Below, piece after piece: positions 1-7,902 of a DNA stretch of 64,000 nt. Position 1 is the first letter of the stretch. The number at the start of each line of letters is the position of its first letter. This stretch comes from Bacteroidia bacterium (GTDB taxonomy: Bacteria; Bacteroidota; Bacteroidia; NS11-12g; UBA9320), in the NCBI GenBank assembly GCA_018402155.1, contig JAGYJG010000001.1, forward strand, positions 1,469,001 to 1,533,000, given 5' to 3'. A program made the translations under genes and the position numbers. The notes beneath the pieces are model-generated. The model was not told where the DNA came from, did no database searches, and worked only from the letters and a program-made list of their open reading frames with translations.

Positions 1-839
1 TAGCATACAACTACCCCGTTTGTGCAGACACTGCTACGAGCAAAGTAACCATTCTCGCCCCTCCTAGTGTTACCCTTCAAGCGCTAGACCTCTGTACCAA
101 CGAGAAAGGGGAAGCAAGACTACATTGGCAATCAGACACCCCACTATCATGGCTCAAAGTGTACAACAATAACACCCAGATAGAAACATACAGCGAACTA
201 CCAAAAAGTGGCAGCATAACCCAAGAATATCTAGCTGGGTTGCAGACCAATATACTACTTGCAAGGGCTAGAGACACACTAGGCTGTACAGCCAGCAGCA
301 CCCAGCAATATAGAACAGTAGAAAAACCTGTGGCCACCTTTGATGCTGCCTACCTCAGGACTGACGATTTAGCGGTCACCTATATGTTTACTGATAAATC
401 TCAGAACCACAGCACCTCCTTACTCATTTATGGCGATGGCATATCAGAGACACTAGTACCATTTTTTGAGCAGAGACATACCTACACCGACACGGGGGGG
501 TATACCGCTACGCTTGTAGTTTCAAATGAAAATATATGTGCAGATACCGCCCAACTTACGGTCTGGGCACAGCCCTCTATCACGTTTTATGTACCTACAA
601 GCATCACACCAAATGGTGACCAGCTCAATGATTATTTGCATTTTGATACTAGGCTAGTGAAGGCACTAAACGTGCGCATATACAACAGATGGGGAGCAAA
701 AGTAATGACGATAACCAACCCCGAACAGCTAGAAAAAACCAGAGAATTGCCTGCCAGCGTGTACCTTGTGCGTTTTTCGATTACCGATATTTATGGAAAA
801 ACCCATCGCGGCCAACAAACCCTCACCGTGCTGCGATAG
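1..839 (+). CDS. T9SS type B sorting-domain surface protein, C-terminal part (5' end outside window)
   Basis: The reading frame is open from base 3, so the gene begins before the window; 278 residues are visible. The central part (about bases 350-570) resembles a PKD-like beta-sandwich, with a GDG stretch and a GGYTATLVVSN strand followed by a Cys. The last 80 or so residues carry the pattern SITPNGDQLND followed by VRIYNRWGAKV and end in a Leu-Arg tail. This is the gliding-motility-associated (type B) C-terminal sorting signal of the type IX secretion system. The protein should therefore cross the outer membrane by T9SS and stay on the surface or be released. Its function cannot be told from the visible part. 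An ATG at 159 lies inside the domain and is not the true start. Confidence 0.85.
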   Translation, partial: AYNYPVCADTATSKVTILAPPSVTLQALDLCTNEKGEARLHWQSDTPLSWLKVYNNNTQIETYSELPKSGSITQEYLAGLQTNILLARARDTLGCTASSTQQYRTVEKPVATFDAAYLRTDDLAVTYMFTDKSQNHSTSLLIYGDGISETLVPFFEQRHTYTDTGGYTATLVVSNENICADTAQLTVWAQPSITFYVPTSITPNGDQLNDYLHFDTRLVKALNVRIYNRWGAKVMTITNPEQLEKTRELPASVYLVRFSITDIYGKTHRGQQTLTVLR

Positions 840-948
840 AGCAGCAGGATGCAGCGGCAAAAAACAAGCAGACAGGAGTAAGTTTGTCTATTATTTGTGT
901 TAAATGGTAACATCCGCACTAATTTTACGTACATTATCTAAAAAATCA

Positions 949-956
949 TACCTTTG
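949..956 (+). promoter_or_regulatory. Bacteroidota -7 box before bamD
   Basis: TACCTTTG matches the TAnnTTTG consensus of the Bacteroidota housekeeping sigma factor. Only 12 nt separate it from the GTG start, so the leader must be very short. Confidence 0.6.
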
Positions 957-968
957 TAAGCATTTTCA

Positions 969-1775
969 GTGAAAAATATCATATACATCGTACTAGCATT
1001 CAGTCTTTTTTCGTGCTCTGGCTACCAGAAGCTGGTGAAAGACGGTACTCCTGTGGAAAAACTAGAGGCTGCCACAAAGTACTATAAATCGAAAGATTAT
1101 GTGCGAGCACAGATGTTATTTGAGGAGCTACTAGGGCTGTACTATGGAAAACCGGAGCGTGAAGAGATACAATACATGTATGCCTACGCCTACTATGGTA
1201 CTAGTGAATATTTGCTTGCTGGCTATTACTTCAACTCATTTGCCCAGACCTATGCCAATAGCCCAAAAGCAGAAGAAGCCAGCTATATGGCTGCAGTGTG
1301 CAAATATAAAAAAGCAATGCCGGTAGAGCTAGATCAAGAGCCCACAAGCGCGGCAATATCGAGTTTACAATCTTTTATAAACCAGTATCCTAACAGCAAA
1401 TATGTTGCAGAGTGCAATGATAAAATAGACCAATTGCGTGCACGAATACTCGCTAAAGTATATGAAAATGCCAAATTGTACCATAGCTTGGGCTACTACA
1501 AGAGTGCTATGGTAGCGTGTGAAAATGCACTATCAGACTACCCTGACATGGTACATAGAGACGAGCTACATTACCTAATGGCAGATGCCGCTTTCTTGTA
1601 TGCCAAGAACAGCATTGCAAAAAAACAAGCTGAACGCTATGAGGATGCGGTATCAAAAGCAACCGAGTACCTATCCGAATTTGGACCATCGTCTGAATAT
1701 CAGTCTATGGTACGCAAAATAATTAATAAAAGTACATCAGCAATTACTGAATTAAAAACCATACAACAAGGATAA
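969..1775 (+). CDS. bamD: Outer-membrane assembly lipoprotein BamD
   Basis: 268 residues starting at GTG. The N-terminus is a lipoprotein signal peptide with the lipobox LFSCSG (Cys at about residue 16). The rest is TPR-like helical hairpins rich in Tyr/Ala pairs, with a BamD-type segment around residues 70-100 (YAYAYYGTSEYLLAGYYF). BamD is the essential partner of BamA in inserting beta-barrel proteins into the outer membrane. The gene leads a run with the omega gene (1 nt downstream), coaBC and porD, an order I recall as common in Bacteroidota. Start choice: no upstream ATG fits the signal peptide, and a -7 box lies 12 nt upstream. Confidence 0.9.
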   Translation: MKNIIYIVLAFSLFSCSGYQKLVKDGTPVEKLEAATKYYKSKDYVRAQMLFEELLGLYYGKPEREEIQYMYAYAYYGTSEYLLAGYYFNSFAQTYANSPKAEEASYMAAVCKYKKAMPVELDQEPTSAAISSLQSFINQYPNSKYVAECNDKIDQLRARILAKVYENAKLYHSLGYYKSAMVACENALSDYPDMVHRDELHYLMADAAFLYAKNSIAKKQAERYEDAVSKATEYLSEFGPSSEYQSMVRKIINKSTSAITELKTIQQG

Positions 1776-1776
1776 T

Positions 1777-2106
1777 ATGAACAAAGAAGAGATCTCAATC
1801 CCAAACACTACTATCACTAGAGACACACGCGATATAAGCGAACCAACAGGAAATCTTTACGAGGCTGTAGCAGTTATTTCTAAAAGAGCAAATCAGATAG
1901 CCGCTGCCACCAAAGAGGAGCTTGTAGCTAAATTAGATGAATTTGCATCGGAGCACGATAACTTAGAGGAAATTTTTGAAAACAGAGAGCAAATAGAAAT
2001 TTCTAAGTACTATGAAAGCATGCCCAAAGCGACAATAATAGCGATAGAGGAATTTTTGAATAATAAAGTTTATCACCGCAACCCTGCAAACGAAGAGCCT
2101 AAATAG
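1777..2106 (+). CDS. rpoZ: RpoZ-like DNA-directed RNA polymerase omega family protein
   Basis: 109 residues. The segment from about residue 28 (NLYEAVAVISKRANQI) is the conserved Rpb6/omega helix that clamps the C-terminus of the beta' subunit. The family in Bacteroidota carries an acidic insertion (FASEHDNLEEIF), seen here, before the second helix (SKYYESMPKATIIAIEEFL). Predicted role: assembly and stability of RNA polymerase. It starts 1 nt after the bamD stop, so the two are probably translationally coupled. Its 3' end overlaps the likely start of coaBC. The symbol is by family; some databases list it only as DNA-directed RNA polymerase subunit omega-like. Confidence 0.8.
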   Translation: MNKEEISIPNTTITRDTRDISEPTGNLYEAVAVISKRANQIAAATKEELVAKLDEFASEHDNLEEIFENREQIEISKYYESMPKATIIAIEEFLNNKVYHRNPANEEPK

Positions 2107-3292
2107 CAAAAAGATTTTAGTAGGTATAACGGGAGGCATTGCCGCTTATAAGGCAATTTCGCTTATACGACTTTTTACCAAAAGCGGTGCACAAGTAAAA
2201 GTAATTTGCACACCAAGTGCACTCGATTTTGTAACACCGCTCACTCTTTCTACTTTATCAACTAGTGCCGTTCACTCACATTTTTTTGTAAAAGAAACTG
2301 GAGAATGGATTAACCATGTGGAGCTAGGTAAATGGGCCGACGCTTTTGTAATAGCTCCAGCCACTGCAAACACACTTGCCAAAATGTCACACGGTTTTTG
2401 TGATAACCTTTTGCTAGCTACCTACCTATCGGCTGACTGTCCGGTGTTTTTTGCTCCTGCGATGGATTTAGACATGTACGCACATCCTACAACAGCAAAC
2501 AACATTTTACGATTAAACAATTTTGGCAATATAACTCTGCCCGCAGGAAACGGAGAACTAGCGAGTGGCCTAGTTGGCCATGGCCGTATGTGCGAACCCG
2601 AGGAAATACATCAAACTCTCGAAAATTATTTTGCCCTACACACATCACTCAAAGGAAAAACTATATTAGTAAATGCAGGACCAACATACGAAAAGATAGA
2701 TCCTGTCCGATTTGTAGGAAACTACAGCAGCGGCAAAATGGGCAAAGCCATAGCTAATGCTCTAGCACAGCGGGGAGCTACAGTTCATTTAGTTTTAGGT
2801 CCGGTAAGCTCAGAGGGTCTTCATCATACTATACAGCTTACATGCATTGAAAGCGCTGAGGAGATGTATGACGCTTGCACAGAACTATTTGCTGTATGTG
2901 ATGCCGCTATACTAAGTGCTGCCGTGGCAGACTACAAACCGGTATCACAAGCCAAGCAAAAAATCAAGAAAAAATCGGATGAATTTACACTAGACCTGGT
3001 AAAGACTAAAGATATATTAAAAACCTTGGGCGCACAAAAAAATGAAAAACAAATACTTGTAGGTTTTGCCTTAGAAACACAAAACGAATATGAGAATGCT
3101 CTGACAAAGCTTAAAAAGAAAAACCTAGATTTTATCGTTTTAAACTCTATGAATGACGCTGACGCAGGATTTGGAAAAGAAACCAATAAAGTTACCTTAA
3201 TAGAAAAGAATGGCAAAAAGCATACCTTTGATACCAAACCAAAAGCCGAAGTAGCCGAAGATATACTAAATCTATTAAGTACTTATCTATGA
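2084..3292 (+). CDS. coaBC: Bifunctional phosphopantothenoylcysteine decarboxylase / phosphopantothenate-cysteine ligase
   Basis: The two central steps of coenzyme A synthesis. The CoaC half (flavoprotein) shows KKILVGITGGIAAYK at bases 2108-2152, the His in NHVELGKWAD and the APATANT motif. The CoaB half shows GPTYEKIDPVRFVGN and NYSSGKMG. The coding frame is open back to the stop at 2057, but no ATG, GTG or TTG lies upstream of the conserved N-terminus. The first ordinary start (GTG 2318) would delete about 70 essential residues. CTG at 2084 gives a sensible 402-residue protein overlapping the omega gene by 23 nt. ATT or ATA codons are other options, and a sequence error cannot be excluded. 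The stop overlaps the next gene as ATGA. Confidence 0.85.
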   Translation: MQTKSLNSKKILVGITGGIAAYKAISLIRLFTKSGAQVKVICTPSALDFVTPLTLSTLSTSAVHSHFFVKETGEWINHVELGKWADAFVIAPATANTLAKMSHGFCDNLLLATYLSADCPVFFAPAMDLDMYAHPTTANNILRLNNFGNITLPAGNGELASGLVGHGRMCEPEEIHQTLENYFALHTSLKGKTILVNAGPTYEKIDPVRFVGNYSSGKMGKAIANALAQRGATVHLVLGPVSSEGLHHTIQLTCIESAEEMYDACTELFAVCDAAILSAAVADYKPVSQAKQKIKKKSDEFTLDLVKTKDILKTLGAQKNEKQILVGFALETQNEYENALTKLKKKNLDFIVLNSMNDADAGFGKETNKVTLIEKNGKKHTFDTKPKAEVAEDILNLLSTYL

Positions 3293-4176
3293 GATATATA
3301 ATAATACTAGCCTTGGCTCTGCTCGCTATGAAAAGTCAAGCACAAGACTTGCAATGTAATGTACAGGTAGTTGCAGATAACGTACAAACTAGTAATAAAG
3401 CCATATTTGAAGATATGGAAAACGCTATATCGCAATTTATGAATCAGAGGAAATGGATAAGTGATAAGGTACAAATACAGGAGAAAATTAATTGTAATTT
3501 TGTTATTAATATTAAAAATTTCAACATTGACCAATTTGAGGCGGAGGTAAACATAACGAGCAGCAGACCCGTATATGGTACTACGTACAACACCCCTATC
3601 TTTCAGCACTTTGACCAGGATTGGCATTTTAGCTATGCACAGTTTCAATCACTAGACTACCAAGAAAACGCGAATGTGATGGCACTTACTACGCTCTTAG
3701 CATTTTATGCGAACTTATTAATTGGATTAGACTTTGACACTTTTGCACCTGAAGGAGGTCAAGCATACTATAACAAGGCACTGCAACTGCGCAATCTAGC
3801 TCAAGGATCCTTTGGCTGGGAACCAAGCTCTGGGAGAGGTAATAGAAATAGATACTACATCATAGATCAACTAATGGATGACCGATTTAAATCTGTGAGA
3901 ACCGTACTTTACCAATACCACATGAAAGGAATGGATAAATTCAAGGACGATAATGATGCTGCTCGAAGAGTCGTTTATGAGTCTTTAGAAAAAATAAGAA
4001 CCATACAAGAGCAACTACCCAATAGTGTTATTTTTAAAATATTTTTTAACACCAAGAGGCAAGAGCTGATCAATATTTTTCAACAAGCCGATCCCGGACT
4101 GAAAAACCGAGCCATTGAAATACTCAGCAGACTAGACCCATCTAACGTAAGCAGTTACGAAAAAATAAAGAATTAG
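3289..4176 (+). CDS. porD: DUF4835 family protein, T9SS component PorD
   Basis: 295 residues with a clean signal peptide (MRYIIILALALLAMKSQAQ). The family is recognised by the N-terminal 'QDLQCNVQV' strand, the conserved FNIDQFEAEVNI and SSRPVYGTTYNTP segments, and the FFNTKRQELINIF region near the end. DUF4835 proteins have been linked to type IX secretion as PorD; they are periplasmic or outer-membrane associated and their exact job is not established. The gene overlaps coaBC by 4 nt (ATGA), as usual for coupled expression. It ends 20 nt before a convergent gene. Confidence 0.8.
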   Translation: MRYIIILALALLAMKSQAQDLQCNVQVVADNVQTSNKAIFEDMENAISQFMNQRKWISDKVQIQEKINCNFVINIKNFNIDQFEAEVNITSSRPVYGTTYNTPIFQHFDQDWHFSYAQFQSLDYQENANVMALTTLLAFYANLLIGLDFDTFAPEGGQAYYNKALQLRNLAQGSFGWEPSSGRGNRNRYYIIDQLMDDRFKSVRTVLYQYHMKGMDKFKDDNDAARRVVYESLEKIRTIQEQLPNSVIFKIFFNTKRQELINIFQQADPGLKNRAIEILSRLDPSNVSSYEKIKN

Positions 4177-4195
4177 TCATTCGAGTAAGAAAATT

Positions 4196-5053
4196 TTAAT
4201 GGTTTTCGAACTGCATAGAAAATTTTTTTACACATTCTGTTGCAACTTTAAGCCTAACTATACCCTGCTTTGACCATATATCTTTGTTGTGTGATTCAAA
4301 ATCTGCAAGACCTTGCCACGGCTCCAAGCATACAAAAGGGGCGCTTGGTTTGGCCCAAATACCCAAATAAGGAAATTCCGAAATATCAAGTGTTACTTTA
4401 TGCTCACTTTTGCGGTGAACCAAACTTACCATTTTACTTTTTAAGTTTCTAAAAATAAGAGCATCTTGGTCAAACGTATGGTCATCTAGCCTAATAGTAT
4501 CTCCTTGAATGGACTCGATTTCTTGATCACCTATCAATGAACCGTTGAGCACGTTGCTCATTGCCGTCTCTGAAGAGGAAAAGACTATGGTATAATCGGT
4601 TATGGGATTTGCATTAAAAGCGGGGTGTCCACCAAAAGAAATTGGTATATCTTTGGTATCATTATTAATAACTCTAAACCTTTGCTCAAGGCTATTTCCC
4701 GTCAAAGTGTACGTGACAAGAAAATTAAACCTAAACGGAAAAAATTGCAGTGTAGAGGGTGAGTGGGTAAGCACAAAAGCTATACTATTTTCGCTTTGAT
4801 GAAGCATGTCAAAGTCTAAATCCCTTGCAAAACCGTGGTGTTTCATAGAGTACGTTGTCCCCTCATAAACATATTGATGATCTACCAAAGTACCTACGAT
4901 AGGGAATAAATTCGGGGCGTGGCGCGGCCATACTGCCTCAGCTTGCCACATATATTCAAATCCTTGATTGTCTATCACTGAGCAGAGTTCGGCTCCTTTT
5001 CTATTTATAGTCACCTTCAGGTTTTTGTTATATATTATGTATTGGTTTAACAT
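4196..5053 (-). CDS. Aldose 1-epimerase family protein (LacX-like)
   Basis: 285 residues with the galactose-mutarotase beta-sandwich pattern. The N-terminus has GAELCSVIDNQGFEYMWQ, then WPRHAPNLFPIVGTL, a His in KHHGFARDL, FGGHPAFN (second conserved His) and a Glu-containing CLEPWQGLAD near residue 245. It probably interconverts anomers of a hexose or hexose phosphate; the physiological sugar is not evident. No signal peptide, so cytoplasmic. It stands alone, convergent with porD. A -7 box lies 5 nt before its ATG. Confidence 0.8.
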   Translation of the reverse strand: MLNQYIIYNKNLKVTINRKGAELCSVIDNQGFEYMWQAEAVWPRHAPNLFPIVGTLVDHQYVYEGTTYSMKHHGFARDLDFDMLHQSENSIAFVLTHSPSTLQFFPFRFNFLVTYTLTGNSLEQRFRVINNDTKDIPISFGGHPAFNANPITDYTIVFSSSETAMSNVLNGSLIGDQEIESIQGDTIRLDDHTFDQDALIFRNLKSKMVSLVHRKSEHKVTLDISEFPYLGIWAKPSAPFVCLEPWQGLADFESHNKDIWSKQGIVRLKVATECVKKFSMQFENH

Positions 5054-5058
5054 AGTCG

Positions 5059-5066
5059 CAAAAATA
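5059..5066 (-). promoter_or_regulatory. -7 box before the aldose-epimerase-like gene
   Basis: On the minus strand the sequence is TATTTTTG, a full TAnnTTTG match, 5 nt before the ATG at 5053. Confidence 0.5.
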
Positions 5067-5286
5067 CTTGATAAGATGTCTTCACTTTCTTGTATCTCTT
5101 GTTTCTTTCAGACTATTGATTCTTTTGACAAATTAGATGTACCTATCTACCATCAAAAATACAAGAAATCATTTTATATTAGAGCAGTTTTGGTCAGACG
5201 ACTTTGAGTTATTTTCTAGTATGCAGTTATATATCTTTTGGCGCTCAGCACAAACAGTGTATGGTCGCACTGTAAACAAATATTTG

Positions 5287-5360
5287 TGGAGAATACCGGA
5301 TTCGAACCGGTGGCCTTTTGACTGCCAGTCAAACGCTCTAGCCAACTGAGCTAATCCCCC
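5287..5360 (-). tRNA. tRNA-Ala (anticodon GGC)
   Basis: Reading the minus strand, the 74 nt fold as a cloverleaf. The acceptor stem is GGGGGAT/ATTCTCC with two G-U pairs. The D-arm holds GCTCAGTTGG. The anticodon stem is TTTGA/TCAAA around the loop CTGGCAG, giving anticodon GGC. The T-arm is ACCGG-TTCGAAT-CCGGT and the discriminator base is A. CCA is not encoded. The first 11 nt of the gene are also found in two repeat copies just upstream. Confidence 0.93.
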
Positions 5361-5500
5361 ATTTGAAAAATACTATTTAGCGAAGTTGCCTGTCCGCCGT
5401 AGCTTGCGGAGGAGGAAGCTAATCCCCCATTTGAAAAATACTATTTAGCGAAGTTGCCTGTCCGCCGTAGCCTGCGGAGGAGGAAGCTAATCCCCCATTT
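5350..5500. repeat. 68-bp tandem repeat that includes the tRNA-Ala 5' end
   Basis: Units run 5350-5417 and 5418-5485, then a partial third copy 5486-5500. The two full units appear to differ at one base (T or C near 5404/5472). Each unit begins with GCTAATCCCCC, the complement of the tRNA 5' end (11 nt), followed by an AT-rich stretch and a GC-rich block. In that block TCCGC and GCGGA can pair around an 8-nt loop. The pattern looks like a duplicated tRNA-leader segment, possibly built around a small REP-like palindrome. There are no spacers, so this is not CRISPR. Confidence 0.85.
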
Positions 5501-5575
5501 TATGCCGTTTATTACAACACACTTAAAAGACCATAGCGCCAACTAATTGCCTCTAATTAAGCCTCAAAAATAAAC

Positions 5576-6748
5576 CTATTCTACAAATAACAAACTAGAA
5601 TCTCCGTAGCTTAAAAATCTGTAGTCCATTTTTAGGGCTTCTTCATAAATATTCTTCCATTCGGCCCCTACTACACTAGCTATTAGCAATAGTAACGTAC
5701 TTTCTGGCAAATGAAAATTAGTCAGTAATGCGTGAATACTTTTTGGTTTGTAGTGCGGTAAAATCATAATCTCAGTAGCACCTTGAAGTGTTGCAATATT
5801 TTTGGAGTTCATGTAATCCACTATATGCTCTATAGCCGCTTGATAAGTCAGACTTGCAGCTACCTCGTATGGCTCCAACTTGGTTACCATTAGACTAGTG
5901 TCGCCATTGCTAAGCTGCACTCCTATCCAGTACAAGCTTTCCAAAACTCTTAGGCTTGTGGTTCCGACTGCCACTCTCATTGGTTTACAAATCAATCTTT
6001 GTAGCGTAGAAAAATTTACTTCAAAATGCTCTTTGTGCATATTATGGTCTACTACGTTTTCTTCTTTTACAGGCAAAAATGTTCCTGCTCCCACATGCAG
6101 AGTTAACTCCGCGGTTTCTATACCATTGTCAGCTATGTCTGCCAGCACTTCTGGCGTAAAGTGCAACCCCGCTGTTGGCGCAGCTACGGATCCAGCGTTA
6201 CTAGCAAATACGGTTTGGTAGGTTTGTGAATCCGCCTCTTCTGTATCTCTATTGAGGTATGGCGGCAGGGGTAATTCACCTATTTTGTCTAACATTTCTG
6301 AGAAAGGCTTGCCTCCTTGCCATGTCAACTCTACTATGCGCTCTGCTCTATCGACGAGCCTTGCAGTCATAAGTTCCTCATAATCTACCAAGCCAATATT
6401 TTCTTCATCTTTCCACTTTTTACTGTTGCCTATAATGCATTTCCATTGGCATAACGAAGTAGCCGCAAATGCCTTTTCGTAGTTGCTTGGTAAAGTGGGC
6501 TCCAAAAGTAAAATTTCTATAAGTGCACCTGTATCTCTTTTAAAATACAATCTGGCTGGAATCACCTTGGCATTATTGCGTATAATGAGAGCATCCGAAT
6601 TTAGAAATCTAGTAATGTCGCGAAAGACATTATGATTTATTTTCCCATCTTTATATACTAGAAGTTTAGATAAGTCTCTTTGCTCTAGCGGATATTTTGC
6701 TATGCGATCGTCGTTCAGCTGAAAATAGAAGTCAGATTTTTTTATCAT
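5576..6748 (-). CDS. queA: S-adenosylmethionine:tRNA ribosyltransferase-isomerase
   Basis: 390 residues, slightly longer than the usual 340-360. QueA transfers and isomerises the ribosyl part of SAM onto 7-aminomethyl-7-deazaguanine in tRNA to give epoxyqueuosine. Family signatures are the N-terminal FYFQLNDDRIAKYPLEQRD, the central AGSVAAPTAGLHFT, LHVGAGTFLPVK and the late TNFHLPESTLLLL. Cytoplasmic. The start lies 5 nt after the dprA stop, so the two are probably co-transcribed. Other queuosine genes in the window are queD (32.5 kb) and tgt (44 kb). Confidence 0.93.
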   Translation of the reverse strand: MIKKSDFYFQLNDDRIAKYPLEQRDLSKLLVYKDGKINHNVFRDITRFLNSDALIIRNNAKVIPARLYFKRDTGALIEILLLEPTLPSNYEKAFAATSLCQWKCIIGNSKKWKDEENIGLVDYEELMTARLVDRAERIVELTWQGGKPFSEMLDKIGELPLPPYLNRDTEEADSQTYQTVFASNAGSVAAPTAGLHFTPEVLADIADNGIETAELTLHVGAGTFLPVKEENVVDHNMHKEHFEVNFSTLQRLICKPMRVAVGTTSLRVLESLYWIGVQLSNGDTSLMVTKLEPYEVAASLTYQAAIEHIVDYMNSKNIATLQGATEIMILPHYKPKSIHALLTNFHLPESTLLLLIASVVGAEWKNIYEEALKMDYRFLSYGDSSLLFVE

Positions 6749-6753
6749 ATTTT

Positions 6754-7854
6754 TTAAAAAATTGTTTGGTAGCGTTTACCAGGCAACGAACTTACGTAAT
6801 TTTTCATTTCAAGTTCTAGCAAGGTCATGGCAAGCACGCTACTAGTAAGCCCAGACAAGGCCATCAGTTGGTCTATACCCATCTCTTTACTTTCGCGTAT
6901 CATATCTACTACCAGTTGCTCATTTTCTGACAGTTCTACAAACAATCTTTGTTGGTTATTTTTTTGAATTTTTACATCCCAATTGAGTAATTTAACTAAA
7001 TCATCTACCCCTTCTAAAAGATTTGCCTTATGTGCTTTTATGAGGTAATTGCACCCTGCACTATACTTCTCACCGATACTTCCGGGTAGCGCAAGTACAT
7101 CTCTATTGTATTGATTTGCTAGTTCTGCGGTAATGAGTGAACCTCCACTAGCAGCACTTTCTATCACTATAACAGCATCTACCAAGCCTGCTACTATCCT
7201 ATTTCTCATAGGAAAATGCTCTCTATCCGGATTGGTACCACTTGTATATTCTGTAATAATAGCCCCATTACTGGCTATCATATCTGTGGCTATGTTACTG
7301 TGCATTGGCGGATAAATTCTATCCATACCGTGAGCAACCACACCAAAGGTATCTACACCGTGTTTTAAGCACTGTTTGTGTGCCCATATGTCTACTCCAT
7401 AGGCTAAGCCACTGACTACCGTAGGTTTGTAGTGTGCTATTTCTTCTACAAATTGATTGATAAACTGTTTTCCATACTCGGTCATTTTGCGCGTACCCAC
7501 TATGGCAATGCACTTTTCGGGGCTCAAATTTTGGTTGCCCCGCACATACAAAAGTATAGGGCAATCGGGGATATTTTTTAATCGAACAGGATAGTCGTGG
7601 TCTAGGAAAAAAATAGGTCTTATATTATTTTTGGCAATGAACTCTACTTCTTTTTCAGCTTGGCTAAAATCATTAAAAGCCTTGATATTGCTAGAGAGCA
7701 CATCACCAACGCCTGGGGCTCTTTTCAAAAATTCGCGCGATTTTTCAAAAACTGCTTTTACCCCACCACAATAGCCAATAAGACTTTTCGCTAAAACACT
7801 ACCTATACCAGGTATATTAGTGAGCGCAATTTTATAGACTAAATCGTTATCCAT
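6754..7854 (-). CDS. dprA: DNA-processing protein DprA
   Basis: 366 residues from ATG 7854. DprA loads RecA onto incoming single-stranded DNA during natural transformation. The N-terminal third is helix-hairpin-helix-like (LTNIPGIGSVLAKSLI). The Rossmann-like core has IVGTRKMTEYG, VSGLAYGVDIWAH, VVAHGMDRIYPP, REHFPMRNRIVAGL and ALPGS. A C-terminal winged-helix-like segment follows (residues about 300-366). A TTG at 7863 is possible but lies only 2 nt after the -7 box, so ATG is preferred. It heads a dprA-queA pair. Confidence 0.93.
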   Translation of the reverse strand: MDNDLVYKIALTNIPGIGSVLAKSLIGYCGGVKAVFEKSREFLKRAPGVGDVLSSNIKAFNDFSQAEKEVEFIAKNNIRPIFFLDHDYPVRLKNIPDCPILLYVRGNQNLSPEKCIAIVGTRKMTEYGKQFINQFVEEIAHYKPTVVSGLAYGVDIWAHKQCLKHGVDTFGVVAHGMDRIYPPMHSNIATDMIASNGAIITEYTSGTNPDREHFPMRNRIVAGLVDAVIVIESAASGGSLITAELANQYNRDVLALPGSIGEKYSAGCNYLIKAHKANLLEGVDDLVKLLNWDVKIQKNNQQRLFVELSENEQLVVDMIRESKEMGIDQLMALSGLTSSVLAMTLLELEMKNYVSSLPGKRYQTIF

Positions 7855-7865
7855 GCCAAACAAGG

Positions 7866-7873
7866 CGAAAATA
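7866..7873 (-). promoter_or_regulatory. -7 box before dprA-queA
   Basis: Minus-strand TATTTTCG, one change from TAnnTTTG, 11 nt before ATG 7854. It decides against the TTG at 7863 as start. Confidence 0.5.
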
Positions 7874-7902
7874 GAATTACCAAGTTAAAAACAAAGCACC
7901 AT

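Noticed and set aside
5350-5500. CRISPR-like repeat
   Set aside because: Units are 68 bp, tandem with no spacers, only about 2.2 copies, and no cas genes are near.
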